From positions 1,674,001-1,738,000 of the forward strand of contig NZ_CP139969.1 in the NCBI RefSeq assembly GCF_034424645.1: DNA of 64,000 nt, given 5' to 3'. Every line of letters begins with the position of its first letter. Within the stretch, counting starts at the first letter, position 1. The notes under the pieces were generated by a model. The model ran no database searches. It worked only from the letters and a program-made list of their open reading frames with translations, and was not told where the DNA came from. The position numbers and the translations under genes are program-made. This stretch comes from Bordetella avium. Lineage in GTDB: Bacteria > Pseudomonadota > Gammaproteobacteria > Burkholderiales > Burkholderiaceae_B. Below are positions 47,201-54,210 of the stretch, in pieces.

Positions 47201-50200
47201 AACGATAACCAGATTGTCACGCCGCAAAATCTGACGCTGACTGCTCAGGGCGATATTATCAATGAGGCCGGGGCCCTGATGTGGGCCGGCCAGAATATCA
47301 GCTTGTCTGGCCGGAATATCAACAATGAGCGTGACGCCTGGATCATGACGCAGGATGGCGACATCACGCTCCAAGGATCAAACCGGGTTCGGAATCGCGT
47401 GGGCCGCATTGACGCCGGCAACAACCTGGTGATCGATGCGCCACGCACCGAGAACCTTTCCGAGTTGTCGGGAGAGGTTGGCGGTTTTAGCCCCGACAAG
47501 CCGGAAAACGTTGTTACACAAAAGAATCTGGGGCATTGGCGTGTGGGTCGTTGGGTGCGAACGAAAATCGATGACTTCTCTGTTCGCCGCCCGATGTCAA
47601 CCCTCAGTGTCAAACAGGGGCTCATGCTCGCTAGCGGCGATATTCATCTCAATCAACATGAGCAAAAGGGGCAGGGCAGCCAGATCTATAACGAGGGCAT
47701 TGTGCTGGCCGGCAAAGTGCTGAAAGCCGACGGGTCTACCGATAACCGTTCCTTGTCCAAGCCATTAAATGTCATTGACTTTTTCAAGCAGAACGTGGGT
47801 GGCCATTATGTGACCAGCGTCGTGGATTCCTTAGCGCTGGCGAACGTCGATGAGCGTGCATTCCCCAGCCTGTACGATCTGCTGGACTTCGTGTTTTCCG
47901 ACCCGAATTGGTGGGTGACGCTTTTTGTTGCCTATGGCTACCATCCCGCTGACGTCGCTACGGTGTTGATGTCTGCGGATATGACCCATGCGCCCGAGTT
48001 CAACAAAATGCTCAACCATGTGATGGGCTCTGATTGGCGTGCTCTTGACGCCACCCAGCGCCATGTGCGCTGGACCGAGGCCAAGGCGGGCAAGCGTGCG
48101 GCGATGGACTTTTACCCTGATGCGCAAACCGTCATGGCGGGCCGCAAGGGCGTGGAAATCACGGGCGGGAAAATCATGCTGGGCGGCAACGCTACCCAGT
48201 CCGCCTCCGAAGCGCAGCTCACCGCAGCGCAGCGTGGCCACGCCAATATCGGCAAGGCCGATGTGGCCATCGTTACCGGTACGCTGGATGCGGTATTCGC
48301 GTCAGGCGATGGCATGTCCTATGTCGGCAAGGATGACCTGATCTCCCAAGATCCCGTGTTGCAGGAGTTGCTGGGTAACCGCTTCGTCTTCGGGCGCGCG
48401 CCCGACAAGCTCGCCGCGCAGGCGAGCGAGGCGAGCGGCGATGCACTGCCTAAGCCTTATTACGAAACTCGCCTGGCCTATATCGATCAGGGCCAGTTTT
48501 ACGGCTCCTCGTATTTCTTCCAGCAAGTGGGTTACCAGCCGCATCAAGGCGTGCGCGTATTGGGTGACAATTATTTTGACACCCAGATGATTCAACGCGA
48601 GCGCGCGCGTTTGTTGGCAGGCGCCGAAGGGCGTGACATCCTGCAAGGCGCATCGCTGGTCAAGGCAATGATGGATAACGCCGCGGCTCAGGCCGGTGCG
48701 CTGGGCTTGAAGGTGGGTGAGGCGCTGACCGAGAAACAAATCAGCGGTCTTGAAAACGATATAGTCTGGTATGTCTGGGCCAATATCGAGGGTAAGCCCG
48801 TTATGGTGCCGCGCGTCTATCTGGCCAAACAGAGCAAGAAAGCAGCAGAAGACAGCCGCAAGCGCGGCGGCGCGGTGATCGCCTCCGCTGGCGCTATCAA
48901 TGCGAAAACCAACGGCGCCGATGTTGCCGTGTATAACGCGGTTTTCATGGGCGACGCCGGGGTGCATGTCGATGCGCGCGGCGCTGGCGCGGACAGCGGC
49001 AACATCGCTTTCACGAGCACCGGTGGTGTGCTGGGCGGTGCTTTCAGCAAAGAAAACGTGGATTTGCACGGCCAAAATATTCGTATCTCTGGCGGCGCGA
49101 TCAATGCCAAGCGCGTCACGCTGGATGCCAAAGACAAGCTGGAAATCATCGTCGGCATGACACACGACGATAAGGGCAGGTTGGTTCGAGACTTAAGGGC
49201 TGATCAAGTTAACGGCCAGCAAAGCGTCAATTTAAGCGCCAAGGCGATCACCACCGAAGGCGCAACGATCGCCTCGCAAGGCAGTGTCTCTCTCAAGGCT
49301 GACAATGTCCATCTCGGCGACGTAAAAGAGGTCGGATCGGAGTATAGGCACACCGTGCATAATGGTTTGGGTGAATTTTTCTCCTTCCTGTCTCAAACCA
49401 ATACCATAGAGAAAAGCGCTCAGGCCAACTCGGCGGGTACCGATATCAGTACCAAGGCCCTCAAAATTAATACAACAGGTGATCTGACGGTCACCGGAGG
49501 CAATGTCCAGGCCACAAACAGCGATATCGATGTTGGTGGCAATCTGAAGCTGGAGGCGGGTAAGAACGATAGCTACCACGACTTCAAGGAAGACAAGAGG
49601 CAGATCTTGGTGGGCATGGATGTTGGCGCCGGCGGGTATTCGGCCAGCGCTGGCTTTGACACTGAAGATGGCCTGCAAACCTATGCCGGGCGCGCAGGCC
49701 CCAATAGTGGTGGCGCGACGTTTAACCTCGGCGCTTCCATTTCTTCAGAAAAGGAAACCCGGCAGGCCGAGACCTATAGCAATGGCGTGTTCAATGTTGG
49801 CAATGGCTTGATCAAAGTCGGCAGCATGGCGGATATCGGCGGTGCCGATATTAATAACCACCGGGCCGGCGACGATCAAAGTCAGCAACAGGATGGCGGG
49901 CTGAGCCTTACGGCGAATGAAATCAAAACCACCAAGTACGTAGATAAGGAAAAGCGCGATTATTCCAAGGTCGGCTTCTCTGTCGGGTATCAGGCCTATG
50001 CCAAATCGTCACTCCTCACGACGTCTTCAAGATTTGGCGACATGATTGCCCAGACCGTGGATGATCCCAAACGGAAGGTGGACCCGGCGCTGGCCGCTGC
50101 CATGGCGGCGACTGAAGCGACTCAACTACTTTTTGACGATACCGTGTCAGCGGGAGAGCATGTCGGTGCCGACGTTTTTTGGCAGCGTCAATCCTCGACC

Positions 50201-52147
50201 CACACGAAAGAGAACACCCAGCGTATCGGCGGCAATGTTTCATTCAATGCCACAAAGGGCGATATCGATCTGGTCGGAACTCAGTTCTCCGGAGGGAATA
50301 AGGTGGAGCTTGATGCCAGGGGCGACGTGTCCTTGCGCGCAGCCAAGTCCACGACAACCTCTAGCGGCGAGGATCATCGCGTGGGTCTGGACGTGGGCAG
50401 AAGTTATGGCGTCAATGCGCCACTCCGTTCAGCCGGCGCTGGCATATGGGCGACGCTCTCGGGGACGCATCTGGTCAGCCACGAAAACTCGACGACCTAT
50501 GAGAACGCCACCCTTGGGGCGCAGAATATCGACATCAAAGCCGGTAAGAACCTGGGCTTGATTGGCGCCACGGTGAAAGCGGATCACAGCGCAAACGTGG
50601 TGGTCGGTGGGGATACGACGATAAAAAGCCTGCAGAATGACATCAAGCGCGAGGCCAATGGTGGCAACTGGGCGGTTGGTGCAGTGATAAGTGTTAATAG
50701 CAATACGCTGGTCTCTGCCTCAGCCTCACTCGGTGGCTCGGCTGAACATCACCACGACAACGCCCGCGTCGTAACGCAACAGGCCGGTATCACGGCGGGT
50801 GGCCCGCTTACCCTGAAGACCGGAGGCAGTCTGGGCATGACGGGCTCCCATTTAGTGTCGTCCACCAAAGAAGGACATATTGGCGTGGGTGGCAGCATTA
50901 ATGCCACGAAACTGCACGACAAAATCGATAAGGATGGAGGCAAGGGTGGTGCGAATTTTGCAGTTAATCCAACCACTGGCCTGCCCATGGTCAACTTTGA
51001 ATATGGCCGTGATGCACGCGATCACGTCGAGTCCACAAATAATGTGGTCATTAACGTCGGTACCAAAGCGCGCGGCGGCGTTCATGGAAGTGTCAGTACT
51101 GATCCCAGCAAAGAAGTCGTCGTAACCCGGGAGGAGTATTACGCTGGCGGTGAGTCGGTGTTGTCGGTTCCGACGTCTAAGCCGAAATTTCTGATGAGAG
51201 AGCGGAAGAATAAGATTGATCCGCCGCCGCCGCCGCCACCGCCACCGCCACCGCCACCGCCACCGCCGAAGGTGAAGAAGGTCGATCCTCCGCCGCCACC
51301 GCCGCCGCCGCCACCGCCGAAGGTGAAGAAGGTCGATCCTCCGCCGCCACCGCCGCCGCCGCCGCCGCCGAAGGTGAAGAAGGTCGATCCTCCGCCGCCA
51401 CCGCCGCCGCCGCCGCCGAAGGTGAAGAAGGTCGATCCTCCGCCGCCGCCGCCGCCGCCGCCGCCGAAGGTGAAGAAGGTCGATCCTCCGCCGCCACCGC
51501 CGCCGCCGCCACCGCCGAAGGTGAAGAAGGTCGATCCTCCGCCGCCACCGCCGCCGCCGCCGCCGCCGAAGGTGAAGAAGGTCGATCCTCCGCCGCCACC
51601 GCCGCCGCCGCCGCCGAAGGTGAAGAAGGTCGATCCTCCGCCGCCGCCGCCGCCGCCGCCGCCGAAGGTGAAGAAGGTCGATCCTCCGCCGCCGCCGCCG
51701 CCGCCGCCGCCGCCGAAGGTGAAGAAGGTCGATCCTCCGCCGCCACCGCCGCCGCCGCCGCCGAAGGTGAAGAAGGTCGATCCGCCGCCGAAGGACGAGG
51801 TGGATGGTCCGAAGCCTGCGCCTAAACCCAAGGCTCAGCCCAGGCCCTCTCCATCGACGGCCCGTTATGAGGTGCAGAAGCAGGTGAAGGACTTGCAGGG
51901 TAAGGTTTCTGCGATGAACTTGATGAAAGATGGTCCAGGAGGGAAGTTACAAAAACCTGTAACGCTTACCGTGGTTGGCCCGGATGGTCCAACAACTGTC
52001 GTGCTGAAGAAGCGCGGAGATGTGATGAAGTTAGATGGCTTCTTGATGATGTCTAGCCCCGCTCAGGGGGCCAAGCAGGAGCTGCGTCTTAAGATTATTG
52101 ATGAGGGAGGTCAGAACTACCGGGTTACCTATCGCTCGGTCAAGTAG
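44222..52147 (+). CDS. fhaB: Filamentous haemagglutinin FhaB, two-partner-secretion adhesin precursor
   Basis: 2641 residues. GTG 44222 gives the extended signal-peptide signature MNASLYRLVFSKILGMYVP, with cleavage near residue 63; GTG 44213 is an alternative. The TPS domain carries NPNL (129-132) and NPNGI (169-173), which FhaC recognises. A beta-helix with haemagglutinin repeats (NNGG, LSGQNIDN, ANASINNQG types) spans about 400-1100. PYYETRLAYIDQ at 1412 matches the B. pertussis maturation region, so mature FHA is about 1350 residues and the prodomain about 1230. The proline-rich segment is 2334-2523 and the conserved extreme C-terminus ends EGGQNYRVTYRSVK. FHA is a secreted adhesin, and the prodomain stays periplasmic and controls maturation. 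RGD occurs only in the prodomain (2033) and C-terminus. No CdiA-type toxin module or VENN motif is seen. Confidence 0.96.
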   Translation: MNASLYRLVFSKILGMYVPIAEIKTAGRKKSTRARRKLGGVPRACQLSSAILLAFAIPDFAAAEVVAANNKSAVIEARTGVPVINIAAPNAQGLSHTQLQQLNVMRPGVVFNNSLHDGQSHIAGRVLANPNLSGHAAKSILAEVTGTSPSSLAGTLEVFGNKADLIVANPNGITVNGLTTLNAGSLTLTTGVPTVRGGSVSLAVDKGRLTVGDEGVNTDGLKTFDMVAKLIQIDGAIGSSGQKSDIKAIAGTSVFDTATRTHTAKTRVARAAAQDGGGYAIDGSAAGAMHGKAITLIATDAGLGVRQPGSLSSENDISVQADGNIQVGKTQGKNISTVSGAAASVGTAVARQNLTLKAQSGLSIDAFNVKGDANLQTVSGVLWLGPETGAVSDGKSSTGGRLSVAASDGGVVVSRYIDTDSLELKASNVHINHALIDVKGSEQQPATIDVSGSITMAGTLSAVRVDGETINNASITLENGVPVVRDGLTGQALPGAEISSDAGIRAHQGDIQLKAGSLHNNGGMLLSAHGLEVKATSLIENKGILRTKNKLALSGQNIDNAFAVLSDQDVQLLAAGKFSNTGTVLADKGALLIGANASINNQGVLNAGGRLTLGGLAADAGQEGSPDIVSAGRILSDGLTVSGRQFDNQGKLTVRGGGVSIKVEDALRSTGEVQVGVGSDVQATANTIHLGGKFVSLSKVSLSAAGDTDIDGKGRVSVKQLSLSTHNLHNTGSVSISGAGNIQARGSVENLGKLQGVNLTLEAQHLDNKGSSAVLRGTRSLDATVKGDVNNEGRVESQALVVQAQNLRNQAEATIIGNKGATLKVAEQFRNGGTIRSNAGLTVSAGSLDNLLGAKLQADTATFDVRDQMRNAGEVLVKQQLSVKAAELDNAESGSISASDAGLNASALNNAGKIAAVNDIVSNIGDYRNTGHISAGANASFTVTNTDGLEIDPERKAAVANGTLTYEARSLRVRDAIQNPGNIVLKATQGDIDNDNQIVTPQNLTLTAQGDIINEAGALMWAGQNISLSGRNINNERDAWIMTQDGDITLQGSNRVRNRVGRIDAGNNLVIDAPRTENLSELSGEVGGFSPDKPENVVTQKNLGHWRVGRWVRTKIDDFSVRRPMSTLSVKQGLMLASGDIHLNQHEQKGQGSQIYNEGIVLAGKVLKADGSTDNRSLSKPLNVIDFFKQNVGGHYVTSVVDSLALANVDERAFPSLYDLLDFVFSDPNWWVTLFVAYGYHPADVATVLMSADMTHAPEFNKMLNHVMGSDWRALDATQRHVRWTEAKAGKRAAMDFYPDAQTVMAGRKGVEITGGKIMLGGNATQSASEAQLTAAQRGHANIGKADVAIVTGTLDAVFASGDGMSYVGKDDLISQDPVLQELLGNRFVFGRAPDKLAAQASEASGDALPKPYYETRLAYIDQGQFYGSSYFFQQVGYQPHQGVRVLGDNYFDTQMIQRERARLLAGAEGRDILQGASLVKAMMDNAAAQAGALGLKVGEALTEKQISGLENDIVWYVWANIEGKPVMVPRVYLAKQSKKAAEDSRKRGGAVIASAGAINAKTNGADVAVYNAVFMGDAGVHVDARGAGADSGNIAFTSTGGVLGGAFSKENVDLHGQNIRISGGAINAKRVTLDAKDKLEIIVGMTHDDKGRLVRDLRADQVNGQQSVNLSAKAITTEGATIASQGSVSLKADNVHLGDVKEVGSEYRHTVHNGLGEFFSFLSQTNTIEKSAQANSAGTDISTKALKINTTGDLTVTGGNVQATNSDIDVGGNLKLEAGKNDSYHDFKEDKRQILVGMDVGAGGYSASAGFDTEDGLQTYAGRAGPNSGGATFNLGASISSEKETRQAETYSNGVFNVGNGLIKVGSMADIGGADINNHRAGDDQSQQQDGGLSLTANEIKTTKYVDKEKRDYSKVGFSVGYQAYAKSSLLTTSSRFGDMIAQTVDDPKRKVDPALAAAMAATEATQLLFDDTVSAGEHVGADVFWQRQSSTHTKENTQRIGGNVSFNATKGDIDLVGTQFSGGNKVELDARGDVSLRAAKSTTTSSGEDHRVGLDVGRSYGVNAPLRSAGAGIWATLSGTHLVSHENSTTYENATLGAQNIDIKAGKNLGLIGATVKADHSANVVVGGDTTIKSLQNDIKREANGGNWAVGAVISVNSNTLVSASASLGGSAEHHHDNARVVTQQAGITAGGPLTLKTGGSLGMTGSHLVSSTKEGHIGVGGSINATKLHDKIDKDGGKGGANFAVNPTTGLPMVNFEYGRDARDHVESTNNVVINVGTKARGGVHGSVSTDPSKEVVVTREEYYAGGESVLSVPTSKPKFLMRERKNKIDPPPPPPPPPPPPPPPPKVKKVDPPPPPPPPPPPKVKKVDPPPPPPPPPPPKVKKVDPPPPPPPPPPKVKKVDPPPPPPPPPPKVKKVDPPPPPPPPPPPKVKKVDPPPPPPPPPPPKVKKVDPPPPPPPPPPKVKKVDPPPPPPPPPPKVKKVDPPPPPPPPPPPKVKKVDPPPPPPPPPPKVKKVDPPPKDEVDGPKPAPKPKAQPRPSPSTARYEVQKQVKDLQGKVSAMNLMKDGPGGKLQKPVTLTVVGPDGPTTVVLKKRGDVMKLDGFLMMSSPAQGAKQELRLKIIDEGGQNYRVTYRSVK
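51221..51790 (+). repeat. Proline-rich minisatellite within fhaB
   Basis: Eleven units of (CCG/CCA)n followed by an invariant block encoding KVKKVD. Proline runs are 16, 11, 11, 10, 10, 11, 11, 10, 10, 11 and 10 residues, then PPP-KDEVDG. Units are 48 or 51 bases long. Because the slippage unit is three bases, length changes stay in frame. Confidence 0.95.
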
Positions 52148-52206
52148 TTGCAGTCCGCTCTGAGGCAGAGGGTCGGCTTAGCAGGCTGATCCTGCTGTGC
52201 AGGGTT

Positions 52207-52250
52207 AAGGCCTGAGTTTCGGTATGGCGCCGAACTCAGGCCTTGTTTTT
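52207..52250 (+). terminator. Strong intrinsic terminator after fhaB
   Basis: A perfect 12-bp inverted repeat, AAGGCCTGAGTT (52207-52218) and AACTCAGGCCTT (52233-52244), with extra TCGG/CCG pairing in the loop, is followed by GTTTTT. It separates fhaB from the fim genes transcriptionally. Confidence 0.92.
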
Positions 52251-52669
52251 GTCTATACCGAAGCGAAAAGTGTCAAGAAGTCGTTATCGGTTTGAAAGGT
52301 TTGCGCATGCTCAGAAAATAATCAGCATCCCCCTTCGGTGCTAAGCATCGAATGTGTTTGCCACAACGCAGGAAATTCAAATAACTATGCGTTTTGTGTT
52401 GTGGCCCATGCGGGACATTTCTTCCTGGAGCGTTAGCCAGATGCTTAACGAGCCAAAGAAGTGGCCGCGCTTTATAGTCCTGCCGTTAGGAATAATCCTA
52501 CGTCCATCGGGGCTTTGGCTGATATTTTGCATTGGTAGATATCAATAGGATTCTGTTTAACGCATATATGCACTTTGGTATCAGGAAGTTCTGAATAGAG
52601 CACTATTTTTCTTGATACTTTATGTGCGTTTTTGCGTGGAATTCTTATTGTTAAGTCTCTACAAATACC
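52251..52669. promoter_or_regulatory. fimA upstream region
   Basis: 419 AT-rich bases with no convincing gene. It should hold the fimbrial promoter. Heptad-like matches to the BvgA consensus occur (CAGGAAA near 52371, TTTCTTC near 52416, TTTCTTG near 52608), as does a short palindrome TAGGAATAATCCTA (52487-52500). The longest C-run is five (near 52329), so the poly-C phase-variation tract of B. pertussis fim promoters is absent. No clear -10/-35 pair was found. Confidence 0.5.
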
Positions 52670-53266
52670 ATGCATACGATCAAAAAAACCTTATTCTTCA
52701 TCGGCATGATTGGCGTCTTTGGGGCCGCCCATGCGGCAGACGGCACGATCACTATTCGCGGTGAAATCGTTGACAGCACATGTCTGATCCAGGGCGCGCA
52801 GCCGCCCGCCAATATCGATGTGCGACTTCCGAAGATATCTACTTCGGCAGTCAAGAATGTGGGTGACACCGCAGGTGCGACGGTGTTCGACATCAGGCTT
52901 ACGCAATGTCCCGCCACGCTGAATAACAACGATGTCCATATTTATTTTGAGCCTGGCCATACGACGGACTTCGCCACCGGCACTTTGATTCCTTACAAGC
53001 TTGCCTCAGCAGATTCCGTCATTCCTGCCGCAGGCGCCGCCGCTACCGAGGCAGACAATCTGCGCATCGAGATCGCAGGTCTTGATGGGGTGCAGATTCC
53101 GATGGGTGCGGTAGCCGCTGATCAGCAATTGGCCGGCAATACCTTCCGAGTGACGGATAACAGCGCCATCGCGCGATTTCTCGCGCGATACAAGCGAACA
53201 TCGACTGGTGCTATCGCCGCAGGTCGTGTTGGAACCTCGGTGCAATTCTCTGTCATGTACCCCTGA
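52670..53266 (+). CDS. fimA: Major fimbrial subunit, Fim2/Fim3/FimA-like
   Basis: 198 residues. The signal peptide ends at AHA-ADGT. The mature N-terminus GTITIRGEIVDSTCLIQ, the second Cys in LTQCPATLNNN, FEPGHTTDFATGTL and the C-terminal VGTSVQFSVMYP (penultimate Tyr) are hallmarks of Bordetella fimbrial subunits and the type 1 pilin fold, with the donor strand at the N-terminus and one disulfide. In B. pertussis the fimA gene at this place is truncated; here it is complete. It is followed by two hairpins, then the chaperone gene. Confidence 0.93.
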   Translation: MHTIKKTLFFIGMIGVFGAAHAADGTITIRGEIVDSTCLIQGAQPPANIDVRLPKISTSAVKNVGDTAGATVFDIRLTQCPATLNNNDVHIYFEPGHTTDFATGTLIPYKLASADSVIPAAGAAATEADNLRIEIAGLDGVQIPMGAVAADQQLAGNTFRVTDNSAIARFLARYKRTSTGAIAAGRVGTSVQFSVMYP

Positions 53267-53276
53267 GGCGTAACAG

Positions 53277-53357
53277 GGATGGCCTGCGGCCTCTCCGCCC
53301 TTTTTTGATCCCGTCCTGCCTGACGCGAATTTCGGGGTTTCCCCTCTGGAAACCCCG
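53277..53357 (+). terminator. Two hairpins between fimA and fimB
   Basis: A GC-rich hairpin around GGCCTGCGGCC is followed by TTTTTT (53301-53306), a plausible partial terminator. A perfect 10-bp stem, CGGGGTTTCC (53333-53342) with GGAAACCCCG (53348-53357), follows. They would give excess fimA message over the chaperone/usher genes. Confidence 0.6.
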
Positions 53358-53394
53358 GCGAGAGGCTGTGGGCGACTTTCTTTGGATTCCCATC

Positions 53395-54189
53395 ATGAAA
53401 ACCCCATCCTGGGGCGCGTTATCCAAGCCCGGAACCTCTGGGTTCCGAGCGGTTCGCTCCCGAACAAAGCATGTTTTGTTCTCTCTCGGCCTGGTATTTC
53501 TTGCCACCGGTTTTGCTCAGGATGCTCAAGCCAGTTTGGTGATCGAAGGCACACGCGTTGTCTACCGTGAGGGTGCGCCGGAAGTCGTTGTCAAGATGAC
53601 CAATGATGGCAGTGTGCCATCCCTGATGCAGGCCTGGCTGGATGATGGTCGGGCCGACGCGACGCCCGATCAAATGGAGGTGCCCTTTTTTCTGACGCCG
53701 CCCTTGGCTCGCATCGAGCCGGGCAAGGGGCAAACCTTGCGCATTTTCCATACGGCAGGCGGCGAGGCCCTGCCCAAGGATAGAGAGTCGATTTTTTGGC
53801 TGAATGTGCTGGATGTGCCGCCCAAGCCGCAGGGTGATCAGGATGCTGGCGCGATTTTGCAAATCAGTGTGCGTTCGCGCCTGAAGTTCTTCTATCGGCC
53901 CAAGGGCTTATCCGGTACGGCCGATGCCGCGCCAGCCGACCTGACTTTCAAGCTGGCAGGCGCCGGCAAGCTCGAGGTCAGCAATCCCACGCCCTATTAC
54001 GTGAACCTGAGCGAACTGAATTTCGGTGGCTCCAAGGAGGCGCCGAGCCAACGCTTTCCCGCTTTGATGATCGCACCTTTTTCGAGCGCCAAGCTCGATA
54101 TCGGCAAGTCCGCGCCGACTCAAATGCGCTACGCCGCCATTAGCGATCTGGGCGCTATTCAGCATTACGAGAAAGACGTCGGTAAGTAA
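53395..54189 (+). CDS. fimB: Periplasmic fimbrial chaperone
   Basis: 264 residues of a PapD/FimC-type chaperone. After an unusually long N-terminal region (signal hydrophobic stretch about 27-43, cleavage near AQA-SLVI), domain 1 has the typical SLVIEGTRVVYREGAPEVVVKMTN, FFLTPPLARIEPGKGQTLRIF (with subunit-binding Arg/Lys) and ESIFWLNVLDVPPKP. Domain 2 follows with RSRLKFFYRPKGL and NPTPYYVNLSEL. It binds FimA and FimD subunits and delivers them to the usher. ATG 53395 is chosen over upstream in-frame sites that lie within the hairpins. Confidence 0.93.
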   Translation: MKTPSWGALSKPGTSGFRAVRSRTKHVLFSLGLVFLATGFAQDAQASLVIEGTRVVYREGAPEVVVKMTNDGSVPSLMQAWLDDGRADATPDQMEVPFFLTPPLARIEPGKGQTLRIFHTAGGEALPKDRESIFWLNVLDVPPKPQGDQDAGAILQISVRSRLKFFYRPKGLSGTADAAPADLTFKLAGAGKLEVSNPTPYYVNLSELNFGGSKEAPSQRFPALMIAPFSSAKLDIGKSAPTQMRYAAISDLGAIQHYEKDVGK

Positions 54190-54210
54190 AAGGCAAGAGG
54201 CGTGTTACCC

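Noticed and set aside
45500..47374. 624-residue open frame on the minus strand inside fhaB
   Set aside because: Complement of a long, strongly biased coding region with direct FHA homology; no ribosome-binding site and no recognisable domain.
51139..51831. 230-residue minus-strand frame rich in glycine runs and STFFTF
   Set aside because: It is the complement of the fhaB proline repeat; no start signal or independent support.
52487..52500. TAGGAATAATCCTA palindrome as a BvgA site
   Set aside because: Heptads are oriented back to back, unlike known BvgA sites; kept only as a note in the fimA region.
52354..52548. 64-residue frame in the fim promoter region
   Set aside because: No start signal and no similarity recognised; AT-rich regulatory DNA is a better reading.
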